Below are positions 35,759 through 49,526 of a stretch of DNA of 64,000 nt, piece by piece. The DNA is from Oxytricha trifallax (Eukaryota; Ciliophora; Spirotrichea; Sporadotrichida; Oxytrichidae). The stretch spans positions 1 through 64,000 of the forward strand of contig ARYC01017704.1 of the NCBI GenBank assembly GCA_000711775.1. The letters run 5' to 3'. The translations under genes were made by a program, and so were the position numbers. Below the pieces are notes generated by a model. The model saw nothing but the letters and a program-made list of their open reading frames with translations. It did no database searches and was not told the origin of the DNA. Position 1 is the stretch's first letter. Each line of letters starts with the position of its first letter.

Positions 35759-37190
35759 TCATATTAATTATTTAACTTTTTATTATTTTATCATTTGATT
35801 ATGATCTCTTTCTATTGTTCCAAGCATGAGATATAAAGGGGCATTTTCAATTATATCTTCACTAAACTCCTTTTTCTTCATTTCCTCGTTGTTATTTATA
35901 TGAATCAATTCTAACGATTTTATTACTTTTTTGTTTAGTGGCATAGTAAATCTACTTTTTCATTTAGTTTTCTAATATAATAACATAAAATGCTCATAAA
36001 TTCAATTAACCTAACTCATTTGTCCATTTTTTGTGATTAAGTATAAACCTGATATCTCAAGAAATTTGCAAATGCTATAATTTCTTATCTTAAGGTTCTA
36101 TTGAAATTAATTAATGCAAATTAAAAGGACACGTGTTCTACAACAAATTTTAAAATTTCCAAGTTCATGCTACTCCTGCGCGTTTTAATCATGAAATTTA
36201 ATAAATTAGTAAAATAGTCTGGGAATATGTCTTGATATCGATAGTTTCTCAGAGGCAATCAAATTTCCATAATCATAGTGTGATGAAATCAAAGCTCTAA
36301 AATAATAACACCAAACTAAGCAAATTTTTTTATTCTTTTCTCTAAGCAATTCTTAGAATTACATATTCGTTTGCAATTTTAATCTAGTAGTGCTTATTAT
36401 TTATAAGGTGCTGAAAGGTAATAATTTTTTTGCATACTCATCAATCATTATATGTTTTGCTCATATAGGTACGATAATCAATTCAAATATTCTCGTACAA
36501 TTGCTTATTACCTTAATTAAGGAATATACATAAATCGATCTTTAAAAATGCTAAAAATATATTGCATGTTTGTTGATTTATTGCTTAATTTCATTTGAGC
36601 GTCTTTAGTTTCTCTTTCTACTATTTTTTAAATATTTTTATTACTAGAATAAGCTATTTGAGTTTCTTTATCTAACATCAAGGACTCTATATAGTAATTT
36701 TAATTATTGTGCTTATGCTTCTTTAGTTTGCCGTAGAAAATTAATGACTTTAAATAGTTGTGAATTCCTTAGTTTATTGTATAATCAGTTAGAATTTCAA
36801 TATTTACCAGGTTGTGGAACTAAATATTAATTTTAGATCCAACCTCATTTATTTTATAAATTTGATGAATTAGATGTATAAAATCTCTAACTTAAAATGG
36901 AAGGATGGAAGCTTGATGCAGTAAAAAAAATCTATTAACACAATTGCTAGATAACATCGACCTACTCCACTATTAAGGAGCAAACTTGAAAGCATTTTCA
37001 AATCGATTTCTTGCCTTCTTAGAGTCATTGAAGCTGATTTATAGGATTCAGGCAGCTCGTTAGGAGTTCTTTAATACTTAGTACTGAATATACTTCTTTT
37101 GATAATGGGCGAGCCTAGTGGCAAAAAATTAATTTCTTTTTCAGTAAGCTTCCCTATGATTTATCACAAATCTTTGACTTTATTCTTAAC
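35759..37190 (-). CDS. Minus-strand gene-like tract in four or five open pieces
   Basis: Successive open pieces read downward. About 37188-37025 has KKKLIFCHQARPLSKEVYSV. 37028-36678 starts MTLRRQEIDLKMLSSLLL. About 36670-36500 has MLDKETQIAYSSNKNIQKIV and RFMYIPQL, followed by an intron-like GTAATAAGC...TTTCAG. About 36425-36002 has LIASEKLSISRHIPRLFYQF, and 35944-35759 starts MPLNKKVIKSLELIHINNNE. Patches at 36900-37130 and 36130-36290 have clearly raised G+C. The first two pieces overlap at an ATGA. I read this as one gene with introns or IESs whose joins I could not all define. The function is unknown. Confidence 0.4.
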
Positions 37191-37967
37191 AGTCATTGAC
37201 ATATAATCTATGATATTAATAAAATAATCTTATAATTACATCATACCTTTACTTCCATTTATTTCTTAGTTAATATAAAGAATTAATGCTCATAATTTTA
37301 CAGTAAATTAAACATAAAGCCATTTTTAATTTTTGTATAAATACTTGACAAATTTTTATCTTAAAATTATTGAATGAGAGACCATACTATATTGGATTCT
37401 GTAAATTAGATTAAATTAATAATTAAATTATACTTAAATGGCTTTCCGTTTATATTAAAAGTAATTACGTATTTTATAGATTTTAATAATAAATAATAAA
37501 TTAATCAATAAAATTGAATTAAGTTTTATTTAAATTGAATTACTTTTTGAAAATTATCAATACGGAATTAAAAATAGAAATTAATATATTAAAATGGTTT
37601 TATTTTAATACTTCATATTTAGACTAATAGAACTTTTATTATAAAATTAAGTAGATGAAGAGTAATTTTTATATAAATTAAGCTCATTCTATATATTTTA
37701 AGATTATTAAAATTTTTAACGTACAAATGATTGAGTAAAATTGTGAGATACTTTTGTTATTTTTAAAAATTATGAAGTAACTTCATTGATTTTAGAGCAT
37801 ATACTTAGATTTGTTAAATTGATAATCACTTTTGAAACTCTATGGAGTCTAAATTAAAATTTAGATTTTTCTAACATGGCTCCCAAGAAGTGAAAGTAGT
37901 TAAGTATATATTAATTATTAAATATTACCATACTAGCTTAATTTATCCTCAAAATCAACATCAATGA

Positions 37968-38207
37968 CAGTGCCCTACTCATAAATTTAAGACTGAGTAT
38001 AATCTACTCTCCTTGTACTAAATGGTTGAAGTCGATACTATTAAGAGAGTTTTTCATTAGATTTAATAGCTAAATCTAGTATTCATCCTCATATCTATTG
38101 TGATATTAATTTTTATTTTACTCATTGAGTTTATCAAAATTAATGAATATAAATAAATAAAGTATATTAATTAATACGACTTGAAAAATTTTGTTAATTC
38201 TAACTGA
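37968..38207 (+). CDS. Coding-like frame with one transmembrane segment, 79 aa
   Basis: Open from just after a TGA to TGA 38205-38207. It has a hydrophilic start (PTHKFKTEYNLLSLYQMVEV) followed by a strong membrane run (LVFILISIVILIFILLIEF). There is no start codon at its head, and G+C is raised only in the first half. It could be a small membrane protein segment or chance. Confidence 0.25.
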
Positions 38208-38804
38208 ATGTTTCAAAATCAAATACCTTAACTTAAAATTCAAAAGATATTAGCTGTGCATCCCTCTCTATATAAATTTTTCCAGGTTCTTACAGTTAAT
38301 CTCTGATTATCCAGCTCCTTGAGAAACTAATTTCTATTTAAGGAAGCTGTAGTTTTAATCTTATATCTTTTGGGGTTAAGATTTTTGGAGACAAATCAAA
38401 TCTAAATATTGATTATTAATCAGTAAAATCTCTATAAGCTATAGTTCACGTAAGAAGTGCTTTCATTGCAACAATGATGGTTAATTTTCAAGGCATTAGA
38501 GGTAATATTCTTCATAAGTTTGTGATTATTATTTTTCTAATTTTATAATTGATAATCTTAATTTATGTACGAATTTAGTGGAAGTAGAAATGGGTACTTT
38601 TTACTAATTATGTTTTGATCTATAATAAAACTTAATCATAAAAAGCTCATTTGTTTGAAACTCGATAGATATTAAGTTTTGGTACTTTTTATTAGATACC
38701 AAGTAAATTAATATGAACTTAGCATCAATTTAATGAAATTTAATTGATGAAAATAGAGATCAATGTCTGAAGTACATGATCTATTAATAAATTAGAAAGT
38801 TATA

Positions 38805-39410
38805 AGGATAGGGTGACCCACAGGGGCCGGAGGCTGGAGACTTTCTAATAGAGCTTTCTACTCCACTAAGGCCTACTGAGGGCAGGTAGGGGGTAGCTGG
38901 GCGCAACGCATGAGGGGCCAGTCGGCGGGGTTCAATCTGTCAGCATTCACTCTTCGAGTCGTCTGCACGCTAAAGATTTCCCTGCATAGATGAGTTTCAT
39001 GGCGTGAGTTTAGCTTCCTAGGTAATAGGGAGCAGGATGAAGGTGGTGCTCAACCTTCAGAAGTGAGACGATTAGAACCATAGAAGCCAACGATAATGAT
39101 TTTCCTCCCACACCAAGTCGGGTTAATGAGGCTACCACAGCGAAAGGACAGAGACTACTATCTCAGCAGCGGTGGAACCTGGTAAGCGTTTTCTCCAGAC
39201 TCCCCTTTAATTGTTTACAGGAAGCAGATCTCTGCGAGCTCTGCGGGGGATACTCCTAGTTCGCTAGGCTCTTATCTCGTATGCATCTTGATTACAGGGA
39301 GATGTGGAATGGGGGGCGAGGTGGTTTTTTGGAGTTTTTCTATTTCATGTCTACCATGTCACGGAATTGCACACGTCACTCAGATACCTCTACGTCACGA
39401 CTAAAATTGA
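38805..39410. other. G+C-rich island of unknown nature, ~600 bp
   Basis: About half of the bases are G or C, against roughly a fifth in the surroundings, with sharp borders near 38810 and 39410. An inverted repeat (ATTAGAAAGT / ACTTTCTAAT) frames the first ~65 bases, and the far end has three GTCAC words within 40 bases. A canonical-looking intron (GTAAGC...TTTACAG, 39183-39222) is present. Several frames are open under the ciliate code on both strands: the plus strand is open for about 130 codons to 39405, and a minus-strand frame opens MVDMKQKNSKKPPRPPF. None shows a known motif. Candidates are a structured RNA gene, a SINE-like or decayed retroelement, or an imported segment. I find no tRNA, 5S or SRP core. 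Confidence 0.6.
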
Positions 39411-39659
39411 TGGTTTGATTTTAGTATTCAACAGTGATATGTTAAATTTAATTTGAGATTACTCATTGCTTACTAATCTCTGAAGTTTTTAACAGTTTTT
39501 GATAATTTATCCACGTATCTTTACCAGTTTAACCTCTAATATGGTTTCCATATTAATTATTTCGGTTAATATATAAGGATCAAGAAGTCAATAAAAGTTT
39601 GAAATAAATTAATTTAAGAAGGAACAGAGATGAAATTACTAGTATAGCCATAAAAGAGT

Positions 39660-39667
<8 letters not shown>

Positions 39668-39720
<53 letters not shown>

Positions 39721-39721
39721 T
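39668..39721. repeat. (TAA)n microsatellite, ~54 bp
   Basis: A perfect trinucleotide run of about 18 units. Confidence 0.97.
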
Positions 39722-40526
39722 AAAAACTTATAAGCAAAAAGATCTCTATCAATGGCCCCATCAATATGGCAAGGACGCCTTATTATGGTTTAACATAAAA
39801 AATAAATTGGTTTATTTTATTCGTATATTTAAGTACCTAAATTATATGATTATAGATAACACTCTATAATGAGTTGAATGTCTTAAAACAATTAGTAAAA
39901 TTACTTAGATTTATATAAAATAAATAAATCAAAATTAATCATATTTAAGTTTTATATATTTTTAGTAAAAGTTATTTTTGTAAGAATACTTTTTGTGATT
40001 AATTTTGCTAGTAAAATTTGAATAACATTTTTTAAGTTTTATTATTACAATTTATTATATTGTTTAATAATCATTTCCAATTATAAGTAAAAGATAAAAA
40101 ATAGCAATATTAATTGGACTAAATACTAAAATGATAGCATTTTGATAGGAGTAATAAAAATGAAAGTATTTATATTTTAAAAAATTGTTTATATATATTA
40201 TTTCGAGCTAACTCAAAATAAAATATTTTTGATTTATCTCTTCAATTTAATTAATCTTATAATATTGTTTAAAATAATTATTCATTCTAGGTTAATAATA
40301 AACTGCTTGCCAAATTTTTGAATTATTAATAAATGGAGTTATGTTGATAGTCACTAACAACCCATATTTTAATACGATTAGTATCTTTGAAGATGCAATT
40401 AAAATGAAGAGTTGATAGTTTACCTTTTTCTAAGAAAAATTCTCGAACAAACTTATAGAATATATTTTTTTCATTGGTATCTTGAAACTTTCAAAGAAAG
40501 ATATCATAAGAATATCATAGAGAAGA
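39722..40526. other. A+T-rich stretch, no gene seen
   Basis: No coding island, RNA gene or repeat could be seen. Confidence 0.5.
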
Positions 40527-40970
40527 TCACAAATAGCGCAAAACGCAACACTATTTATGAAAATTATTAAAATTAGCAAAATTAAAAAGCTAAGATTAAG
40601 AAACATTCTTTTCTGTTCTTATAAGTATTGATTAATAATTTTGGAGAGAAAACTGGAATTTATATATCTTATATATAAATAAATGAGCAAAATAAACGAA
40701 GAGAAAAGTCATTTCTAATTTATGTGATAAGAGAAAACATAAAGTATGATCTGATGGTATTGATAGAATAATATATTTAAATGATTTTTTTAATGCCAAA
40801 AATAAAGATTTTGGATAGATCAAGTTGCTTTGATGGGTAGCAAAAAGATAAATTAAATTAATAACGATTCTATTGCTAACTAAATGAGAAGATACATGGA
40901 AGCTAGACCTGGTAGTTAATGAAATTAACTATCTGAGTCCGTTTAAGAAATCTTTTAATATGTGATTCAT
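40527..40970 (-). CDS. Open frame of 147 aa, weak support
   Basis: ATG 40970 to TGA 40527-40529 on the minus strand, starting MNHILKDFLNGLRQLISLTT. The middle 63 codons also lack UAA and UAG, which is less usual for chance in this DNA. The product is rich in Ser, Leu, Ile and Phe, with a hydrophobic run (MTFLFVYFAHLFIYKIY). Only the start of the frame has raised G+C. It may be a small membrane protein or an accidental frame. Confidence 0.25.
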
Positions 40971-40999
40971 TCGATAATTAAATTAACTTATTTATAAAC

Positions 41000-43900
41000 G
41001 TGTATTCTTTTTTATCTCAAAAACTATTTTTTATCTATACTCATTCACTTGCAGATGCTTTGAGTAATTCAATTTTTTATTATCTATAAATAATCTTAAA
41101 TAAAGTTATAATTCGTATCTTTTCTTGGTCATCCTTAATTTATTCTTAGTTCTTTACAAGTCTTAGATCCATAAGTAGAATAAACATAGAAATCTATGAC
41201 CACATGATTTCATAATTGTTGCCTATATCTTTTAACTGTTGTAATAACTCTCTATATACTCTAGTATTTAGAGCAAGTATGAATGACAGAACATTAAAAG
41301 CATGAATCTATTAAAATGCAATATAAAATTGCATAGAAACAATCAATTTCTACTGTTCAGTAATCAAGTAAAGGTGTTTAAACACAGATTCATCAGACTG
41401 CATTAAATTTTTATAATCGATTGACCTCTACATTTATTTAATAACGTAAATATATAACTATGACAAGGTAATTTAGAATCACTCACTCTCTTCTTTTTGT
41501 TTGAGCCTTGAAAAGAATACTATTCTCATATTAATTCTTTCTATAGATTATTAAGAGTATTTCTTGAAACTTGTAATAATACATCGCTACACTATAGTCT
41601 ATTAATAAGCGGGCACATCACTCAAAGACTTCTCATATTAAAGGAGGTCAATATTAATATGCGAGAACATTTTTTTCTTGCAGGAAGCTTTCATGCGTGA
41701 GTTATAATGCTAAAGATTTGACAAACAATAATATCTAATTTTTAAGACACTCTTGTATACAATCTTTGATATAGCTGCAAAATTTAATACTAATTTGACT
41801 TATTCTATATCAAACTAGAACCTAAGCTTAAGCTATAAATTTTATAATATTACTAGATTATACAAACCTAAATTTCTCAAATTAATTTTTCTTATTTTGC
41901 ATTCGGCATAGTTTCTCTACAAAACCCAATAAATCCTCCACATTACTTTGTAAATTAAATTATTAAAATACCTAATAAAGGGATTATGGGATTTTGAATA
42001 TTTTGAATTTATTAATACATTTTATGGGAGATTAATGATATCAATAGGCCTATGTGTTATACAAAATATAAATTGTGGCCAATAATAACTGTATTTTCCT
42101 GTCTCTATTATCCCTATGTAATTAACAATTTTTAAGCAACAAATTTTTTATTATTTAGCTATATTTAATTAAGGCTTTATCATTAAAAAATATTATATCG
42201 ATTTAATAATCACTAAATTAATGATATCTTTTTTTAAATTATTAAGTAGCTTTCATTATTATCTTTTATTATCTCTTTTTTTCTAAATAATTATATAAAA
42301 ATAAAATAGTATTTTATTTCATTTAGTAACTTAGTTTTTTTAATAATTATTACAACTAATGGTTTTTTTAATTAAATATATGTATTTCAACTATCTCTTT
42401 ACAAAACTCCATAATTATAAATATAAATAAATATTCCTACAAATAAAAATTCAATAATTCCAATATATTTTTTTCAACTCCTCAAGTTTTTTATACTGTT
42501 AATGTATAATTATTTGTTCTTAATTCCGTAAACAATAATAGAATGTTTAAATAATTTTTGATTTTTTAATATTTAAATTACCATTTTTTAGTGATATTAA
42601 TGTATGTCTGTGAAGATATTTATTACTCTTTTACAGAATTTTGTGGCTAAATATTAGTGATTTTTAGAAAAACACACTATAAAATTGTATTTTCATTTAA
42701 ATATAATAATAATCGATAATTAGATATTTCCTTCGTAAATACATACTAGTCTTTTAAAAAGACGATCCTAAGTTAACTATTTAAGGTAAAATTGATCAAA
42801 ATTAGCTCATATAATAATCCTTTTTATTAAATAACTTTTAGTTTATTTCTCTAAATTAAGTTCAATAATGTTACACTAGAGATTAAATATGCTCGATCTT
42901 GTAAGAATATCATTAATGAATCTTTGCTCTTAAATAAACCTTCTCATTTCATTTCCTTAGCTGGTAAACATAGGTTTAGATTTGATAACTGACTGTTCAA
43001 GTACTAGATATAATTCCTTCGATCATTTCATTATAATATTTGTAATATTAAAAAGAATATTATGAGTGGTGGTAAAATGAATTGATATGAAAAATATGAT
43101 TAAAGAATAATTTTTGTGAAATTTGATTAAATTAATCAATAAATCTGTAGAGCAAAAATTAATTAGTATTTTTTTATCATTTTATAAAGCTTTTTTTCTT
43201 TTAGCAAACATAGAATCGCTTTAGATTTTTAATGTAGAAAAAAATTCATGATGACTACCAATTTATTGTTCTCATTTATAAATGAAAAAAATGGTAAATT
43301 TATATAAAGATTGGTATTTTTTACACATTAAGCATTTTTATACATTAACTTTATAAAGATGTTTACTTATAAACTAATTACTACACAATTTCTTGCCAAA
43401 TGAACTGAATTTACCATTTTTGCAAATACTTTAACAAAATTCTCTTGATATATAATGTTTGAGGTGATTTACTATTCTTTTGCTTCCTATACTTCAATGC
43501 ATATTATGTTTTTCAAGATATAATTAGAGAAGTTTCAATTTTCACGAATTAATAGCAGTTGCCACGAATCAGTCTGAGAAAACTAATGAATATTAAGCTC
43601 TGTGAAAGAAAAGCGTCGAGGATAACGTGATATTCAAGCATTTTATTTGTAATTTCAACCCTCCTAACATAATTCTAAATCATGGTAAAAAGCTACAATG
43701 ATGATATTCATAAGCATAATGTGAATTTTCAATGCATTTCATATTCTTTCATAAATAGTAGCTTTTCCTTTATCTAGAAACAGAACACACTGGAGATATT
43801 TTACTGGGTTTATTAGAATTCCATTTTGACTTTTCTTGATGAAAATAAGCTATTTTGGTATTTCTTGAGAGTTCCAATATAAAAAAAAGATTAATTAGCA

Positions 43901-45214
43901 TCTCATTAAATATTATTTGTGCTTAATCAAGCAATTTAAAATTCGATTTTAATTGCTTTTTATACTATAATTCTATATAGTGAGATTTGAAGAATCTAAG
44001 GAAATTACAGCAAAGAATATAATACTTAATATTTTTACTCCATTTTTATTAATTAAGCTCTATTCATCAATTAATTGGCACGTAAAATTGCATTCCTTGA
44101 ACCATTAAATGAACATAAAATTAATAGATTTCATTCAACAAACTGATATTCTACCTCAATATGTATTACCTAATTGCTAATGATTAATCTAAGTTATCAT
44201 TTACTCTTTGTTTACTTTTGAAATTTTGATTCATGAAATCTTATGAGTATGGAAACGTAAGTATTAATAGAGTATAATTAAATCTTACATTTATGATATG
44301 AGAATGTTAGAGTTCTGCTTTTTAAGATAGAGTAAAGCATTACCACATTAATGATAGGACTAATAAATTATAATAGTGATTTTAGTTGGATAACACCTAG
44401 ATCTAATTAGTATTATTATATTTTAAATTAGAAGTTTTAAAATTAAATTAAATAAAATGCGCAAAATGAACTTCTTGCATTTCTCTTTAATATAAATTCA
44501 ATGCCATAATTAAAAATTTGTTATTTGAATTATAATTTTATAGCAAAATGATAAAATTAACTTACTTTAGAATTATTACTAATTTTTAATATTAATTGAA
44601 TATTTCTCTTAACAAAATAATTATTTGTAGATTATTACCATTAAAATAAATTATTGGACTTGCATAAGTTTAATTTGTAATTAATATTTCCTTTTAAACT
44701 CTTTTTAATCAAAATTATTCTAAAATTTCATTTGCCCTATATGATCATACTTTTTTGATTTGTTTATATAACAATTTTTAATTATAAATAAAGTTTTCCA
44801 TAAGACCAAAATTAATTGTTTATATTATTTATTAAACACTTATCATCTTGCTTGCTTAAAAATAAATTATAAGTCAAACATGTCGAATAATTAGAAATAT
44901 AAATAGCTTTTTATGTTACTGCTTTTAAAGAATATGAAAAACTTACTTAGATATTTGTTGGTTTATTGATTATAATATCTTTCCATTTTATTATAATTAA
45001 TATAAAAATGCTAGATAAAAATTTAGAAACAGACTAGTAAATACCATATAAAATCACGAATATGGATTTTATGAAATGAATGAGTTGATATGAAAATTTT
45101 TGAAGACAAATAGTTCTGAAAAAACCCTTCTCTAACATCAAAGTATTATATCCAATTAAGCCCTTTCATGTGGATGTAGAAAATGATCATATAAAGATTA
45201 ACTTGAAGTGATAA
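41000..45214. other. A+T-rich stretch with two weak coding-like patches
   Basis: A minus-strand patch at about 41130-41370 contains VIHTCSKYQSIQRVITTVKR and, after one TGA, VVIDFYVYSTYGSKTCKEL. A plus-strand patch at about 43480-43720 contains FNFHELIAVATNQSEKTNEY and, after one TGA, VIFKHFICNFNPPN. Each is broken by TGA and neither has a recognisable family. The remainder looks non-coding. Confidence 0.3.
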
Positions 45215-46066
45215 ATGATAGAAAAACTCTTACTAGTCTCACCTATATTGAGAAAGAAGTCCTTTTCCTTTCACCATGTTGTTTAATCATTCATTTAGAT
45301 GAGAAAGGGCTTATCATTGCTTTCATCATTTCGTTCTTTAATTTTATTGTTATAAAATCACTATTATTTTGCTTTCTAAAACCTTTGTAAAAGAACCTAT
45401 GACAGGTTGTAAATAAATTTTAGACACTCAAGAAGCATGATAACTAGCTCATATTAGACCACAATTCTCCCTTATGGAATTGACCTAAATACTTTCTTAC
45501 TATTCTCAGAAAGCAATATTGATAAAATACATAACATTAGGAAATTATTTAAACGAAATACAAAGTACTTGCCATTAATTTAAAAGTTATTAATATATAG
45601 ATAGATATAGATATAGAACTGCGAAAATATGTTTGCATTATAGTACTTTATTATTGCAACATATTAACTGTTTTTTTAGTAAATTTTAGTAATTAGTTTT
45701 ATTTTACATTTTCCAAAACATTTTGATTTGAGCGAACAAGTATGTATGTACATTTACTTTGTCAAATTAGGGATTTTATGTAAATAATGGAGTTTTATAA
45801 GTGCAGTGAAATCTCCTTCATTATTAACCTTCTAGTTCATATTTCATTATCATTTAATATTTATGTTTATTTTTAATGACATTTCATTTTAAGTGTCAAT
45901 TATTTATACAAATCTTCCTAAAATGAGAATTATTTTTAGTAAAAGATAGATTTAAAAAGAGAATATTGGCTTATACTTACCCTATATTATAAAGAAAGCT
46001 AACTTAATGGATGTTCCTTTTATAATTTATTATTATGAATATATATTCTGTTAAAAATCAATTTGA
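45215..46066 (+). CDS. Long open frame, 283 aa, weak support
   Basis: ATG 45215 to TGA 46064-46066, the longest uninterrupted ciliate-code frame I found outside the LINE and the two interrupted genes. It contains LPYGIDLNTFLLFSESNIDK and LPKMRIIFSKRQIQKENIG but crosses a (TAGATA)n run at 45596-45617. Its G+C is only slightly above background. By my estimate a window like this holds a number of chance frames this long, so I keep confidence low. No family is recognised. Confidence 0.25.
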
Positions 46067-46713
46067 TGTAAATATTTTAATTCAAAAATTCTCGATCGAT
46101 AATGAATTTTAAGGATCTTATTTGAGACATTTTGTATTTATAATTGAATAGTAAAATATTAAATTATGTTATAAGAGATTTTAAATACTCTAATTAGGAA
46201 TAGTCTCTAATTAGAATAAGGTAGCAATGAAGATTGTTATAATTACAGTTTAATGTTAATTATTAATTTTATAATTATTTGTAAAGCATTGTTACGACCT
46301 TAAATAATTCTACAGCTGGTAAAGTTGATTTTAAGTTTATATCCCTGGAATATTATCTAAAATTATAGACGCCCATTAAACATAGATTTATCAATGATTC
46401 TTCCAAAAAGAATTATCAAATCACAATTAGCATTAATTTTAATTCATGTTAAATGCAGTTGGAGATAAGCTCATAATTTGAATCAATATTACACAATTTT
46501 ATAAGAAATATTAAAATAGTTTATACAATTGAATATAAAGATATCTGTAATCTTAATTGCAGTCTTTGCTTTATCTTTCTGTCTTTTTTAAAAAAGTAAC
46601 AAAATGGAGTGAAATTGCAACAATATTCTATGTTATTTAATTTTGTAGTAAATAAGATTTATAAATATTTGCTATACTTAAACAGAACAATACGTTTATT
46701 TTATATTCTGTGA

Positions 46714-47397
46714 ATTAAAGCTAGTTTGATATATTAATAACTTGTCTCCACCGAGGAAATTACTGCTTGGCCTGCAGTAACGCATCATCATGCACTTCGA
46801 GATCAGTGCAACAGTACACACCAAAATCGCTATGTGTTTTCACTACAATCAGCAAGTAAATTACCAGGAAAATAAATTATTCCTACAAGTAAATTGAGCA
46901 TTAGTTTAAAGGCTTTGCTATCAATCAGATTATCAGTATTAATCTTGCCAGCAAAGCCACAAATTAACTATTAACAAAGATTAACAAATTCAGTTGTTGA
47001 AAACCTAAATACACTTATAATGCTAGTTAGAAATATATGGAAGGACTAAGGAGCAAACAAAGCCATTGATTATTCTCGCTTATCATTTTTAAATGATGCA
47101 TTTCATTATAATTTTTCTTTATTAATTAATAATTATATTTCTAACAGCATATTTATATAGTTTTTGAATGTTTAAATATATAAACTCATTCAAACTACTT
47201 GTATACTATTTTATTAATTTTATATATATTGTTAACTGCAATTTAACATCATTCATTCTTAGCATAGTCTTAAGTTAATGCTCTTTTTCAAATTAGTGAT
47301 CTATTCCCTTACATATTTTGCTGGCTATTATTCATTAATTTATTTCCCAAATTATCAAAGTAGAATCACAAGATATAGATAAAAACATCAGAATTGA
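46714..47397 (+). CDS. Hypothetical protein tract, coding core 46741-47095
   Basis: The core has clearly raised G+C. One frame reads STEEITAWPAVTHHHALRDQ, RYVFSLQSASKLPGKQIIPT, LTNSVVENLNTLIMLVRNIW and KAIDYSRLSFLNDAF, and stays open to TGA 47395-47397. A second frame over the same bases is also open except for one TGA (with MHFEISATVHTKIAMCF), so the choice of frame is not fully safe. The last ~100 codons are in low-G+C DNA and may not belong. No family is recognised. Confidence 0.45.
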
Positions 47398-48501
47398 TCT
47401 ATTAATTAATAATGAAATACAATAATTCCTAATTTAATCTTAAGCCTTTATCAATTATGATTGTGTTATAGCTTGATCTTTTCGTATTTTTTCGAACAAC
47501 TCATATTTCCAACTGAACATTTTAGTTTTTCTACTTTGAATTTGAATCTTCTCTCTATCTCTATGCATTTTAGTAAACATTATCTAGACATTAAGACATT
47601 TATTCTTAATAATTCAGAGTAATTTAATTAGAGGAATTTATTTAACTAATTTCTCAAGAAAATTTATTATTTCAGTCTTCAATCCAGTGATTTCTATTTG
47701 TCTTACAGTTTTTAATCTCTTTTATCTTAATATAATTTAATTTTAATTGAATTTTTAATACTTGTTGCACTTTTTTGTAGTTTCCCTTCAAATTTAATAT
47801 CACCATCTGATATTTCAACTATTATTTACCTTTATAGTAATATTTGTTCTAATTTTCAATTTATGAAGCTTTCCATAACAATTTTAAAAGAAGAGAGCTG
47901 TATATTTGAATTATATTTATCGATGATTATTTACTTGTAGTCATTTTTACATGTTGCAATCAGTATATTACTTAATTTAGCTTTTTTTATTTATAATTTA
48001 GAAAATATTTCTATGAAACAAACTTGCATAATGTTTAAATAGAGGAGTGCTAATTTTTTTGCCTCCAAATGGTAATATAGTTTCCAGCTTTATTCCAAAA
48101 TTCTAGTATCAATCAAGTCGATATCTACTGCTCTTTTTCCGTATTTCACTCAGAAAAAATATATTTTTATATAAATATTTTATATTTATCTATAACTCAA
48201 GAATTAAATAGAATAATTCAAACTGTTAGCTTATTAAGAACTGAAATTCGTTTTACATTCATTTTTGTTGCTAAAGCGTTTATTTTATTGGATATGTTAT
48301 TCAATAAAATATAGTGATCTTTTCCCTTATCAGAATGACTTTATGTATTTTTTTATATATAAAATCTTGCAGTTCATTCAATATTCAATACAAATTACAA
48401 AAGTTACAACAATGTTTCAATTATTACTTTATAAATTTAATTATTATTTATGGTGATAAAGATTAAGATGATAAAAAATATCAAAAAATTTAACTATTAA
48501 G
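47398..48501. other. A+T-rich stretch, no gene seen
   Basis: The sequence is T-rich on the plus strand with no supported feature. A 63-codon frame at 48265-48456 is within chance expectation. Confidence 0.45.
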
Positions 48502-48993
48502 ATGGTAACCTTAATTAAATAATGTAGACATCGGTGGCTGTAGCCAATATAACTAGAAAGAATTCCAAGAAAATATGCTCACAGAGTTAATTCAATAAAA
48601 TTGATAACTCAAAAATAATAAGGACAAGAATAAGTTATGCAATAGTAAAATTAGTAATTGATCTAATGCTAATAACACTAACTAATCAGGAAAATTTAAA
48701 TATAATTTTACCATTAAATTATAATGAATTATAACTTTAACCCTGGATAGATAGATACTCTTTAATAAATGTTATAAATCCATCATGGCAACAATGATTA
48801 AAATGATCGAGGGACATTTAACGTTAATAACCAAGGTTTCATAACTTTATTCAATTAACTAGTCAGCAAGTGCATTTGCGGTTCTTAATCAATAACAGAA
48901 CAGCAAATTAAAGCCAAAAAGGGACTAGCTTTATTGGAAAGGCAGAACTTCAAGGAAGATGTCAGTCAAACACATAGCTAGACAAGACAAAAG
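48502..48993 (+). CDS. Gln-rich hypothetical protein, ~164 aa, ending at a donor site
   Basis: ATG 48502 (MVTLIKQCRHRWLQPIQLER) leads to a strongly Gln-rich stretch (QVMQQQNQQLIQCQQHQLIR), nearly all of it UAA/UAG codons. The frame then reads GNNDQNDRGTFNVNNQGFIT, CICGSQSITEQQIKAKKGLA and ERQNFKEDVSQTHSQTRQKK, followed by GTAAAT, a likely intron donor or segment end. G+C is raised over most of the tract. Poly-Gln stretches are common in ciliate nuclear proteins. The function is unknown. Confidence 0.5.
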
Positions 48994-49526
48994 AAGGTAA
49001 ATTTAAAAATCTAATATATAAAAGATAAATATATAAATATGAGATGATTGTTTAAATTATTGATAAAATACTAAAAAATAGTTAAAATAAAGAACTGCTA
49101 TTACATATTATTTTTATTTAATTCTAACTTTAATGATTTTAATATATTTTTTATTTTAGTTTAAAATATAGCACTCTAATTTATTTTATTTAGGTATTGT
49201 AAAAAATGCAAAATACAGAAATTTTTTTATAATGTATTTTATAATTGTCAATAAAGCTTTTTATGCAACTGTTTCTACCTCTCCTAATTACTAAATTCTA
49301 TACTTTCCCAATATTTTCAGTATGAACTACAGCAAACTTTGTTTATTATCTTTGTGACTGCGAATAATTTTTAAGTTTAGTATGCTTCCTTTTACCTACT
49401 GATAAAATATATTAGTCAGTAATTTAGGTAAATTAAATAATAGAAATAAACACATTGCGTAAATAAACTGCAGTTCAATAACTACATATATCTGAGAGTA
49501 TAATTTGTTGCGATTCCTCGTTTTTC

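Noticed and set aside
38935-38950. tRNA B-box-like GGGTTCAATC in the G+C-rich island
   Set aside because: No matching A box at the right distance and no cloverleaf could be drawn.
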